Assembly: GCA_002347125.1 (NCBI GenBank)
Contig: DDXG01000179.1
Location: forward strand, 1-10,583
Length of the DNA stretch: 10,583 nt
Direction: 5' to 3'
From: Phycisphaerales bacterium UBA2266
GTDB taxonomy: Bacteria; Planctomycetota; Phycisphaerae; Sedimentisphaerales; Anaerobacaceae
The position numbers were made by a program, and so were the translations under genes. Shown here piece after piece: positions 1-7,500 of the stretch; the first letter of the stretch is position 1, and every line of letters begins with the position of its first letter. The notes beneath the pieces were generated by a model. That model had not been told where the DNA came from. It did no database searches and saw only the letters and a list, made by a program, of their open reading frames with translations.

Positions 1-249
1 CGCGGCGGTGACGGCGCCGATGGCGGCAATGGTGACGAGGATGCCGACGGCGAAGAAGGTGGAAATCCCGAACGCCCTGGCGGTGGACATGCGGCCTTGC
101 TTGTCGATGAAGCCGACGATCAGCGGGATGCTCGCCAGATGGCACGGGCTCAGCAGGATACTCAGTATCCCCCAGGCCAGGGCCGCGCCGATGGCGATGG
201 CGGGGGTCCCTTCGACGGCGTGAGTCAGAGATGTAAAGAGTCGTTCCAT
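1..249 (-). CDS. CcdA-type cytochrome c biogenesis / thiol-electron transporter, N-terminal part
   Basis: Only the first 83 codons are present; the reading frame is still open at base 1. The translation starts MERLFTSLTHAVEGTPAIAI and contains LSPCHLASIPLIVGFI, the Pro-Cys transmembrane motif seen in the first half of CcdA/DsbD-beta proteins. A second hydrophobic segment begins near residue 62. Known for the family: these inner-membrane proteins use a Cys pair, one in each half, to carry reducing equivalents from cytoplasmic thioredoxin to extracytoplasmic thiol proteins. The partner Cys of the second half lies outside the window. The ATG is only 3 bases past the stop of the thioredoxin/NosL-like gene and has no clear Shine-Dalgarno, so translational coupling is likely. 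The adjacent membrane-anchored thioredoxin is the obvious electron acceptor (inference). Confidence 0.85.
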   Translation of the reverse strand, partial: MERLFTSLTHAVEGTPAIAIGAALAWGILSILLSPCHLASIPLIVGFIDKQGRMSTARAFGISTFFAVGILVTIAAIGAVTAA

Positions 250-252
250 AGG

Positions 253-1566
253 CTATTTGGGCGAACATTCGCCGATTTTGCAGGCCTTCTGGATTTGGTC
301 GGGCGAGAGCTTGATCTTGTCGGCGAGGGCCTGGCTGATGGGGATGAGCCTGCCGGTTTCGTAGGGATTGGCCTGGACCCACTTTTTGAGGCTGTCAGCG
401 TCGGTGAAGAAACCCTGGTGGAAGCAGCCGGCCGAGGCCCATGTGCCGTCGGGCTTGGGGCGTTGTCCGAACCAGGCGACCGCGGTTGGCGGCGTGAGGG
501 AGGCGACCTTGCCGTCAAGGGTCTTGACGATGACGGGCTTGCCGGTGAGGCGGTCCTTCTCGCGGACCTCGATGTCCTTGCCGGTTCGGGCGGCCACGCC
601 CAAAGCGCAATGCGAGCAGCAGCCCCACGTCTGGAGGCCGCCGGCGACGATGACCTCGGCGGCGTCCTGCGGATAGCAGGAGCGGTCGCAGAAGCCGCAA
701 CGATGCGATAACTCCTGCTGCTGCAAGGCTTTGAAAGCGAGGATGTTGCCGCCGGAGGCCTTCCGCTGCTCGGCGGCGGCGTCGCGGGTCTCGAAGGCCT
801 TAATCCAGGGCCTGCCGGTGGCTTCATCGGCGCCAAGGAGGAATGCGGCCTGGGCGACCGGGATGGGTTTGCCCGTGGTCCAGTCCGCGACCGAAACCTT
901 GCTCTCGAAGTCGGTCTTGTCCTCGGTAAGGCAGGAGTGCATGATGAAATAGCAGTGCGGGCCACAGAGCCGGACCGGACCCTTGTCCGTCTGAACGGTC
1001 ACGAGTGTCTTGGGGTCGATATCGCCGTCGCACATGTAGCAAACGGTGTCTTTCGGACGCTCATCGGGCTTGGCCGGGGTCAGACGTTCGAATGCGGGGG
1101 CCTGTGAGGCGGCGGTTGAGAAGTCCAGGCCCGATGCCTTCCACGCGGCCAGGATGTCGTCTTTGGAATAGAAACCTTCATGGCGGAAAAGTTCCTTGCC
1201 CGCGGCGTCGAAGAATATCTGCGTGGGGATCAGCTTGATGCCGTACTTTCTGGCGGCCGCAGCATCCTTCGAGACGTCGATAAACTGCACATCGAAGCGC
1301 CCGGCGTACTCGGCCTTAAGCTCTTCGAGGATCGGGGCCATCATCTTGCACGGGATACACGAGACCGAGCCGAGGTCAATCAGACGGGGCAACGCGGCCG
1401 CGGCCGGGGTCTGCGGTGATGCCTGCGGTGAGCCGTCGTGCGTATGGGCGTCTGATGCAGCCGGGCCCGGCGTCTCATCAGGGGCACCGCTGCGTTTGAC
1501 GGCCAGGACGATACTCACGGCAACGACCAGGACTGCGACAATAGCGATCTTTGCGAATTTGTTCAT
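253..1566 (-). CDS. Membrane-anchored thioredoxin fused to two Cys-rich NosL-like modules
   Basis: The product has 437 residues. Residues 5-23 form a hydrophobic anchor (AKIAIVAVLVVAVSIVLAV) followed by a Pro/Ala/His-rich linker to about 58. A thioredoxin fold spans about 60-147, with active site C70-I-P-C73 followed by KMMAP and the cis-proline loop KLIPTQIFF. Two modules follow. Module A (about 175-281) has C176xxC179, C201-GPH-C205, C212, then DWTTGKPIP and an ending GGNILAF; the order resembles the copper-binding NosL family. Module B (about 289-415) repeats the layout with C290xxC293, C316-CSH-C320, DRLTGKPVI, then C381-FHQGFF. Likely role (inference): an extracytoplasmic thiol reductase that also binds a soft metal, reduced by the CcdA-type protein next door. 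The start at 1566 is chosen because GGAGG lies 10 bases upstream; an in-frame ATG at 1704 would add 46 residues. The thioredoxin part is certain; the NosL-like label is tentative. Confidence 0.85.
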   Translation of the reverse strand: MNKFAKIAIVAVLVVAVSIVLAVKRSGAPDETPGPAASDAHTHDGSPQASPQTPAAAALPRLIDLGSVSCIPCKMMAPILEELKAEYAGRFDVQFIDVSKDAAAARKYGIKLIPTQIFFDAAGKELFRHEGFYSKDDILAAWKASGLDFSTAASQAPAFERLTPAKPDERPKDTVCYMCDGDIDPKTLVTVQTDKGPVRLCGPHCYFIMHSCLTEDKTDFESKVSVADWTTGKPIPVAQAAFLLGADEATGRPWIKAFETRDAAAEQRKASGGNILAFKALQQQELSHRCGFCDRSCYPQDAAEVIVAGGLQTWGCCSHCALGVAARTGKDIEVREKDRLTGKPVIVKTLDGKVASLTPPTAVAWFGQRPKPDGTWASAGCFHQGFFTDADSLKKWVQANPYETGRLIPISQALADKIKLSPDQIQKACKIGECSPK

Positions 1567-1704
1567 GGCGTCTTTACCTCCATTCTTGAGGGCCGAACCC
1601 ACTCGGGCGGCCACCAGCCAGATACCCGCTACAAGCACGAGCAGCAGCCAGGGATTGTCGCGCCCATCACAGCACGAGCACGCCAGGGCATTGAGGTCGA
1701 GCAT
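1567..1704 (-). other. In-frame coding-like extension with a second membrane segment
   Basis: The frame of the thioredoxin/NosL-like gene stays open upstream of its chosen start to an ATG at 1704. The 46 extra codons look like real protein: a Cys cluster (ACSCCDGRDN), a hydrophobic stretch WLLLVLVAGIWLVAARVGS, then a Lys-containing tail. No good Shine-Dalgarno precedes 1704. Either translation starts at 1704 and the protein has two membrane segments, or this is what remains of a small membrane protein gene that lost its stop. If unused, it would leave an unusually long gap of 181 bases inside an otherwise tight gene set. Confidence 0.45.
1577..1581 (-). promoter_or_regulatory. Shine-Dalgarno GGAGG for the start at 1566
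   Basis: A perfect GGAGG with a 10-base spacer (taaagacgcc) to the ATG at 1566. It is the main argument for placing the start there and not at 1704, although the spacer is slightly long. Confidence 0.6.
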
Positions 1705-1747
1705 TAGGGTATTGAGTTGTCGAGCACTTCTTACCAAGGCCCCCTCT

Positions 1748-2122
1748 TCAGGAAGCCAACACGATTTCGCCGCGGGCCACCACCTTGACGATACTCTCTT
1801 CGGTGGCGGGGCTTTGGCCCTTCTGCATGCCCAGGTCGGTGATCCGCAGGTGCTTGAAGCGGGTGAATCCGTTCTGCTCAAGGCAGTGCTTCACACAGTC
1901 CAGGTCGCAGCCGTCGACGGCCAGGATGTTCGAGGCCTCGCCGGTCTTCTTGAGGATTCCGGGGACGCGCCCGCCGACGCCGGCCAGGCAGAACATCTTG
2001 CCGGTTCCGCGCCGGGTCAACTCTCTGGCCGCACGATCGGCAATTTCACCCACGTCGGCGGCGCCCGAACAGGAGAATATCAGCGTCGGGCCGCCGCTAC
2101 AGCACTTGCTTTCACCACACAT
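1748..2122 (-). CDS. DGC-type putative zinc-binding protein
   Basis: A 124-residue soluble protein with no signal peptide. The ATG is preceded by GGAAAGG at 8 bases. The core ADVGEIADRAARELTRRGTGK, then MFCLAGVGGRVPGILK, ILAVDGCDLDC and the ending ITDLGMQKGQSPATEE matches the DGC domain family (named for Asp-Gly-Cys, here D70-G71-C72). Cysteines that could bind metal are C18, C45, C72, C76 and C80. An extra N-terminal cluster (C2, C7, C8) precedes the domain. Known for the family: proteins of unknown biochemical role, predicted to bind zinc, often found beside small thioredoxins and permeases, as here. The length is normal for the single-domain form. A cytoplasmic role in metal or thiol handling for the permease is an inference. 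Confidence 0.85.
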   Translation of the reverse strand: MCGESKCCSGGPTLIFSCSGAADVGEIADRAARELTRRGTGKMFCLAGVGGRVPGILKKTGEASNILAVDGCDLDCVKHCLEQNGFTRFKHLRITDLGMQKGQSPATEESIVKVVARGEIVLAS

Positions 2123-2162
2123 TGGCTATTCCTTTCCATCGCCGGGTCGCGATGTGATTAGG

Positions 2163-2181
2163 CCCGGCGCACCCGGCCGGG
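2163..2181. repeat. Short GC-rich hairpin between the DGC and small thioredoxin genes
   Basis: CCCGGC and GCCGGG form a perfect 6-bp stem around a 7-base loop in the 73-base gap (2123-2196). There is no T-tract on either side, so it is not a strong terminator. It could protect or separate segments of the operon mRNA, or be chance in GC-rich DNA. Confidence 0.35.
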
Positions 2182-2196
2182 TTCCCCAGCGGGCTG

Positions 2197-2430
2197 CTAT
2201 GCCAACATCGCTTTGATCTGGCCCACGTCGGCGACCTTGCCGACCACCTTCACCGTTCCGTCAATGGCCAGGGCCGGCGTGATCATTACGCCGAACTTCA
2301 TGATCTCGCCGATCTCGGTGATCTTGCTCAGCTCGTACTCGATGCCAAGCTCGTGGGCGGCGGCCTCGGCGTTCTCGGCCAGTTTCTTGCATTTGGGACA
2401 GCCGGTCCCGAGTATCTGTAATTGCTTCAT
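2197..2430 (-). CDS. Small thioredoxin family protein (MTH895/TM0996-like), CPKC active site
   Basis: A 77-residue cytoplasmic protein: MKQLQILGTG, then the redox site C11-P-K-C14, a helix KKLAENAEAAAHELG, and the cis-proline strand pair ITPALAIDG with P52, followed by VKVVGKV. Length and order match the minimal thioredoxin/glutaredoxin-like family annotated as redox-active disulfide protein 2. These proteins lack most of the usual thioredoxin N-terminus. The start is clear: GAGGAG lies 8 bases before the ATG and overlaps the TGA of the permease gene, 12 bases upstream, so the two are probably translationally coupled. A likely role is reducing a disulfide or handing a thiol ligand to the permease or the DGC protein (inference from context). 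Confidence 0.9.
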   Translation of the reverse strand: MKQLQILGTGCPKCKKLAENAEAAAHELGIEYELSKITEIGEIMKFGVMITPALAIDGTVKVVGKVADVGQIKAMLA

Positions 2431-2442
2431 GGTCTTGACTCC

Positions 2443-3915
2443 TCAGGCAAACGCCCCAAACAGTATTCCGCAGACCGTCGCCATAACGACGACCAACAGT
2501 ACGAAGACAACGGTTTTCTGCGTGCCCATGACGGAGCGAATCACGAGCATATTGGGTAACGACAATGCCGGGCCGGCCAGCAGCAGGGCCAGGGCGGGGC
2601 CCTTGCCCATGCCGGCGCCCAACAGGCCCTGAAGGATCGGCACTTCGGTCAGTGTGGCGAAGTACATGAACGCCCCGGCCACGGAGGCGAACAGATTGGC
2701 CCACAGCGAGTTGCCACCGACGGCTCTTTCGACCCATGCTGAGGGGATAAGCCCTTCATGGCCCGGTCGGCCCAGCAGGAGACCGGCGACGACCACTCCG
2801 AAGAAGAGCAACGGAAGAATCTGTTTGGCGAATCCCCAAGTGGCGGTGAACCACTGCTCGGATTCCCCTTCGGTCGTGCTGGTCATCCATGACAAGCCTA
2901 CGACGGCGGCCGTGAAGGGGATCATCACCATCATGCCTTCCGTCGGCAGAAATATGGCCAAGATGATCACGGGTACGGCCGCGACGGCGACCTTCCACCA
3001 TCGGATACCGAACCACAGGACCAGGATCACGGCCAGTGCCGCGGCCAGGACACTCGTTATCAGCCACTTGTTGGCCCAGAGGGTGGTCCAGAGGCCGGGG
3101 ACCGGCTGCCTGGCCAGAACGTCTTCGGCGGACAGTCTAATCTCCTGCCCCGCGGACTCGCCTTCGAGCAACTTGAGCGTATAGGCGCCGGCATTCGGGT
3201 CGGCGTGCTCGGGCGCCTGCACGATGGAGGCCCGCAGCGTCCGGCCGTCCCGGGTCTGAATGTGGAAATCGTTGGGCGAGCCCCAATTCGCGAACACCAG
3301 GACGCCCACCATCACGGCGAAGAACAGGGCATTCTTCCACAGGGGGCGGGAGACCTGCGGCTCGGGCATGGCGATCTGCCCGTTGGCCTTGTCCAGTTCT
3401 TCCTTGCGATAGATGAAGTGCATCAGAAGGCCGATAATAACACTGAAACCAATAGCGCCGACGGCGCGGGCGATGCCCAGCTCCAGGCCGAGGATGCGGG
3501 CGGTCAGGATGATGGCCAGGATGTTGATGGCCGGGCCGGAGTAGAGAAACGCCGCCGCCGGGCCCAGACCCGCCCCCATCCGGTAGATGCCCGCGAACAG
3601 CGGCAGGATGGTGCATGAGCAGACCGCCAGGATCGAGCCGGATACGGAGGCTACGCCGTAGGCCAGGACCTTGTTGGCCCTGGGGCCGAGGTATTTCATG
3701 ACCGACGCCTGGCTGACGAAGACGCCGATGGCCCCGGCGATGAAGAAGGCTGGGATCAGGCACAGCAGGACGTGCTCCTGGGCGTACCACTTGACCAGGT
3801 GCAGCGATTCCATGATGGCCTGGTCGAACCGCCTGGTTCCTATGGGCAGGTAGAAACACGCCAGGAACACGGCGATAATCGTTGCCAGTCTTTTCCACTC
3901 ATGCTTCCAATTCAT
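2443..3915 (-). CDS. SNG/ArsP-type (DUF318) membrane permease
   Basis: 490 residues, about 12-13 hydrophobic segments (roughly 11-22, 48-68, 84-108, 119-139, 150-168, 195-210, 284-303, 307-324, 328-344, 366-382, 404-421, 437-455, 467-488). The signature VCSCTILPLFAGIYRMGAGL, with C99-S-C101, then FLYSGPAINILA and the second-half counterpart LLAGPALSLPNMLVIRSVMG, is that of the permease family that includes ArsP. Known for ArsP: export of trivalent organoarsenicals, with conserved cysteines important. Residues about 212-278 form a hydrophilic loop, probably extracytoplasmic, between the two halves. Start: ATG at 3915 by content, although its Shine-Dalgarno is weak; an in-frame TTG at 3951 would add 12 residues. 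The gene sits directly behind the ArsR-type regulator. The substrate cannot be read from the sequence. Confidence 0.9.
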   Translation of the reverse strand: MNWKHEWKRLATIIAVFLACFYLPIGTRRFDQAIMESLHLVKWYAQEHVLLCLIPAFFIAGAIGVFVSQASVMKYLGPRANKVLAYGVASVSGSILAVCSCTILPLFAGIYRMGAGLGPAAAFLYSGPAINILAIILTARILGLELGIARAVGAIGFSVIIGLLMHFIYRKEELDKANGQIAMPEPQVSRPLWKNALFFAVMVGVLVFANWGSPNDFHIQTRDGRTLRASIVQAPEHADPNAGAYTLKLLEGESAGQEIRLSAEDVLARQPVPGLWTTLWANKWLITSVLAAALAVILVLWFGIRWWKVAVAAVPVIILAIFLPTEGMMVMIPFTAAVVGLSWMTSTTEGESEQWFTATWGFAKQILPLLFFGVVVAGLLLGRPGHEGLIPSAWVERAVGGNSLWANLFASVAGAFMYFATLTEVPILQGLLGAGMGKGPALALLLAGPALSLPNMLVIRSVMGTQKTVVFVLLVVVMATVCGILFGAFA

Positions 3916-3960
3916 GTTGCGGCCTGTCGGGTCGTGCTGATACGCATTCAATGACTATAA

Positions 3961-3984
3961 CGCCAAATATGCACATATCGGGCG
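3961..3984. promoter_or_regulatory. 24-base palindrome between regulator and permease, possible second operator
   Basis: Two 11-base arms (on the plus strand CGCCAAATATG and its partner CATATCGGGCG, separated by CA) are complementary at 9 of 11 positions. The core ATATG-N2-CATAT resembles the TATG-N4-CATA site at the regulator's own promoter. ArsR-family repressors bind such AT-rich inverted repeats. It could be an internal operator or an mRNA hairpin between the two genes. No clear -35/-10 pair was found beside it. Confidence 0.45.
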
Positions 3985-4001
3985 CAAGAACAAGACACCT
4001 G

Positions 4002-4334
4002 CTACCCCAGCGCCTTGAGGATCGCCGCATTCTGGGCAACGCTCTCGCGCAGGACCTCGTCGATGCAGCCAAGGAACCTCAATACACAGGGAGTCTTCAA
4101 CACGTAGAAGACCTTCAGGCCGTCCTTGCGACATCCCAAGACGCCCGCGGCGACCATCACCGAGAGATGGCGGGATACATTCGACCGCTCGCCCCCTACA
4201 TGTGCGGCGATATCGCAGACACACTGTTCGCCATCGCGCAAAAAATCCACGATGGCGACTCGCAGGGGGTGGGCCAACGCCTTGGCCACTTCAGCCTGTT
4301 TATCAAACACAAGTTGTCCGACTCGTGAGGTCAT
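4002..4334 (-). CDS. ArsR/SmtB-family metal(loid)-sensing repressor
   Basis: A 110-residue winged-helix protein. The start of the fold reads AKALAHPLRVAIVDFLRDGE. Next come C38-V-C40-D and the helix-turn-helix DIAAHVGGERSNVSRHLSVM (41-60), then a wing around CRKDGLKVFYVL. The CVCD in the recognition helix region matches the position of the As(III)/Sb(III)-binding cysteines of classical ArsR (ELCVCDL), though the third Cys of E. coli ArsR is not at its place. Further thiols at C68, C83 and C90 could complete a site. It is the first gene of the set and has a promoter and palindromes immediately upstream, the usual arrangement for an autoregulated repressor. The ATG at 4334 fits the family's length; its Shine-Dalgarno (GGGTAAG) is weak. 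The inducer could be As, Sb, another soft metal or a thiol-reactive compound. Confidence 0.9.
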   Translation of the reverse strand: MTSRVGQLVFDKQAEVAKALAHPLRVAIVDFLRDGEQCVCDIAAHVGGERSNVSRHLSVMVAAGVLGCRKDGLKVFYVLKTPCVLRFLGCIDEVLRESVAQNAAILKALG

Positions 4335-4348
4335 GGTCTTACCCTGAC

Positions 4349-4371
4349 ATGTGCGACTATATGCTCACATA
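4349..4371. promoter_or_regulatory. Candidate ArsR-type operator at the regulator promoter
   Basis: This AT-rich stretch holds overlapping imperfect inverted repeats: ATGTGCGAC facing GCTCACAT (outer arms 4349 and 4370), and TATG-CTCA-CATA at 4360-4371. It starts just downstream of the -10 hexamer and covers the expected transcription start, so a bound repressor would block the promoter. The TATG/CATA core recurs in the palindrome at 3961-3984. Confidence 0.5.
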
Positions 4372-4375
4372 CTCA

Positions 4376-4404
4376 CGTATAGGCATTAGGGTTCATCAGG
4401 TCAA
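4376..4404 (-). promoter_or_regulatory. Sigma-70-like promoter of the regulator-permease gene set
   Basis: Read on the minus strand: TTGACC at 4404-4399, a 17-base spacer, TATACG at 4381-4376. The -35 matches the consensus at 5 of 6 positions and the -10 at 4 of 6. Transcription would begin near 4369, inside the candidate operator, giving a leader of about 35 bases before the ATG at 4334. Confidence 0.6.
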
Positions 4405-4576
4405 GTGTTTTTTTTGGGATTGGACAGAACCAGGAATTTCGAGCCCCGGTTCACGGCTGAAGAGCCGTCATCCGACTGCTACCTTCCTACCTGCCGGCAC
4501 CACGGCATCTGACTCCGCGAATTCACATGGTAAGTGCAACATGACTATAGAGGCCACATCACCTCAGGCCGCCGTC
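4405..4576. other. Spacer between the protease gene and the regulator gene, with one hairpin
   Basis: No gene was found here. The only structure is a perfect 6-bp stem at 4453-4468 (ACGGCT, loop GAAG, AGCCGT). It lies about 110 bases after the protease stop and has no T-run on the minus strand, so it is a weak terminator candidate. A run of eight T on the plus strand (4408-4415) reads as A on the transcribed side. Confidence 0.4.
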
Positions 4577-7500
4577 TCACCACGGCCGCACCGACAGCAT
4601 CCGGGCCAACACCGCGAAATCGAGGAAATCCATCATACAGTCGCCGCCGGCCGGAGCAAGATCGCCCACACCGCAAGCATCCAGCCAGTGCTCGGCCAGC
4701 ACCATCACATCCCCCAGATCGATCGCCCCGTCGTCGTTCAGGTCCCCATCCGTCCGTGGGTAGGCCGCTGGATAGGCCAATGCCTCCGACGTCCGCCCAT
4801 CGTACTGTACATGCGCCACAATCCGCAACGCGCTTGTCCCCCGTGTTGCTTTCCAGTCATGGACAAACGCCACATTCTTGCCCGCCTCCAAGTCGTTGAT
4901 ATCCGCTGCAAAGCTCTCCAACAGAGCCCCACCGCGATCCTGAACCTGCACAAGCAGCGTCCCGGATTCCGTGGTCTCTCCCATATTCGCACATTCCGTG
5001 CGAATGCTTATCGCATCGCCGTTCACAAAGCACGGCGGATCCGTCTCCACGGAGACAACCTCGCACCGCCGCACCCCCAGAGCAAACGCGCACGCCGCCA
5101 CGTCATACGTGTTCCCGGCTCCGTCGCCCAGCGTCACCGACAGCCGATACTCGTTCGGCTCGAACCCATCCGTCGGCCACGCCAGATCACACGAACCCAG
5201 CCCGCGCACATCCGTCAGCGTTCGTAGCGCCAATCCATCCAGAACCCTGCCCGAACCATCCGTCACCACCGCCGCCTGTACAACATCCATCCCCTGCTGC
5301 TCGGCACTGCCGCAGAACCACAACTGGGCCATCACCGTCTCTCCGAGCCCGTAGACCGGCTTGCCCGCCTTGAGCAGGCGTATCCGCACGGGGGGCGTAG
5401 AGTAATCGATATCGAACTTGTACGAATGACAGAACGTGGCGTCCCCCGTATTGGCATTGTACACGAACGGATAGACCGTCAGAACCAGTATCACGGTCCC
5501 ATCCGCCCGGGTGACCGTCGTGTACTCGAAGTCCCTCTGCGGATACCACTGCGGCGCGTGCGGCGGCGCCGCGATCGTGGAGGACGCCCCAATCTGGGGT
5601 ATCGCCAACTCCACAAGCGGTATGTTCAGGCCCGAATCGCCCACCCGGTTTCCTGTCTCTACCAGCCGAACATCGTCGATCCGGCTGTCCGCCGGATAGG
5701 AGATCGACACCGTATACGCCGGCAGGTCCGGTTGATTCGGCTCCAGCAGCCGCACGCCCCCCGGTATCGAGACATGGTCATAGCCGTCCAATGGCATGAC
5801 AGTGTACGCCGGGATATTCACATTGATGCTCGACAGAGGCCCTTCAATGGGCTTGTCCGGGTCCGTCGCTGCGGTTGCGGACTCCATTAACAACGCTGAA
5901 GAAGAGACCGGCTCCAGCTTCGGATCTCCGAACAGATGGAAGATGGCCGAGTTGTGCTTCGCATAATTCCCATCGCCCATCCGGTTTCGCTTCGCCCCCT
6001 TCAACGCCTTGCCCGCCGGCGTGCCCGGTGCAAATCGCCCCCAGAAGCCCTCCGCCAGATACTTACAGTACGGGCTGATCGCTGTTTCGGTGGCTCCAAT
6101 GTAAGCCGACGCCCCATTCCGCAGGAAGTTCTCCGCCATGGTGCTGTCCGTCTCCGGATACCGCCCGGTCAGACACGAGTCCGCATAGACCAGCGGCCGT
6201 GAATCGCACGGGTCAAAATGATCCCGGACCTCGCTCCTGTCAATGACATCCCACACGGTCCAGTGCCCATGCCCCGCCAGGTGGATCGCATCCTTGTTCC
6301 GGCATCCGTTGAAGAACTGCGTCTCATCCGGATCCTCCTGGTTGCTGACGGCATAACCCTGGTCCTCCATGATATCCCGGATCGAGTACCGCTCCAGCGT
6401 GAAGTTGATCCAGTCCGAATCTCCGTCCGGCCCGGCATTGCGTCCGCTGACCACGAGGGCGTTCGATTGGTCGAAATCCACGTCGCCTCGAATTACGTCG
6501 ATGCTCGCCTGAATCGGCTTGAGCAGCCGCCACACGTTATTGCCCACGATGCGCCCGATCGACAACTCCGGCCGCTTCATATCATCCGCTGTGTTCGCGT
6601 ACTGGCTGTCGGTATACTCGATCCGTTCGTGTCTCGCCTTGTTGGCCATGTAGTAGGACGCGGTGAATGTCGGAATAATCTCAATCTCCCCCACGATCAG
6701 CAGATAGCCCTCGTCCTCGAAGTCCTCCGTCAACTGTTCCGTCCAGGCCCCATCCGCCGCCAGCAGATCGTCCAGATGGCGACGCCCGCCCGGCGTCTCC
6801 CCGGCGAGGTGACTCACGATTTCCACGACCCCGCGCGTGTGATGGTCGTTATTGCCTCCCCGCAGCGCTAGAATCTCCGCCTTGCCCCCCTGCAACATCT
6901 CCGCCACCGCCAGACCGTCATCACTGTGAAAGTAGAGTCCGAATTCCGTTCGTAACACAATGGATCCGCCCGGCTCAACGCTGTAGATCCGAATCTGATC
7001 CGCGCTCTCATCCGCGACGACGATATCCTCACGGTCGTCCCCCCATACGTCCCCGACCGCCATCTCATCGGACGATTCCAGATCGCTCACGAGCCCGGAC
7101 GCCAGAAGCGCGCCCGTTCCGCTGTATACCCGAATCCGGTTCTCGGACACATCCGCCAGAACGATCTCGTCAAGGTCATCGCCCGTCACATTGCCCACCG
7201 CAAACAGATCCCCCGGCCCGAACACCGCCGAGAATGTCGTCGGCGTATCGACCATGCCCTCGTGAACATCGATCGCCCCGTCGATATTGGCGATGATCAT
7301 CTCATGGCGGTCCACTGCGCCCGACCGAATGACATTCCCGCCCGCCGCTCGGTCCCCATTGTGGTAGTTCGTGCGGATATGCCCGTAAAGCGAAAACGTG
7401 GCGCTGCCCTCATTGTAGTAATACACCTCACCGACGCCTCTCAGCCCCCATTCGGCGCTGTGGCCGTCAATGATAATAATCTCATCCCTTGGATGTGGAC

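Noticed and set aside
225..965. 246-codon minus-strand frame overlapping the thioredoxin/NosL-like gene
   Set aside because: Its translation is Ser/Arg/Pro low complexity, while the overlapping frame gives a clear thioredoxin and Cys motifs.
3137..3898. 253-codon minus-strand frame inside the permease gene
   Set aside because: Gly/His/Arg-rich shadow without membrane segments; the permease frame has all the family motifs.
4408..4470. Terminator using the T8 run and the ACGGCT/AGCCGT hairpin
   Set aside because: On the plus strand the T-run comes before the hairpin, and on the minus strand it is an A-run, so neither orientation gives stem followed by U-tract.
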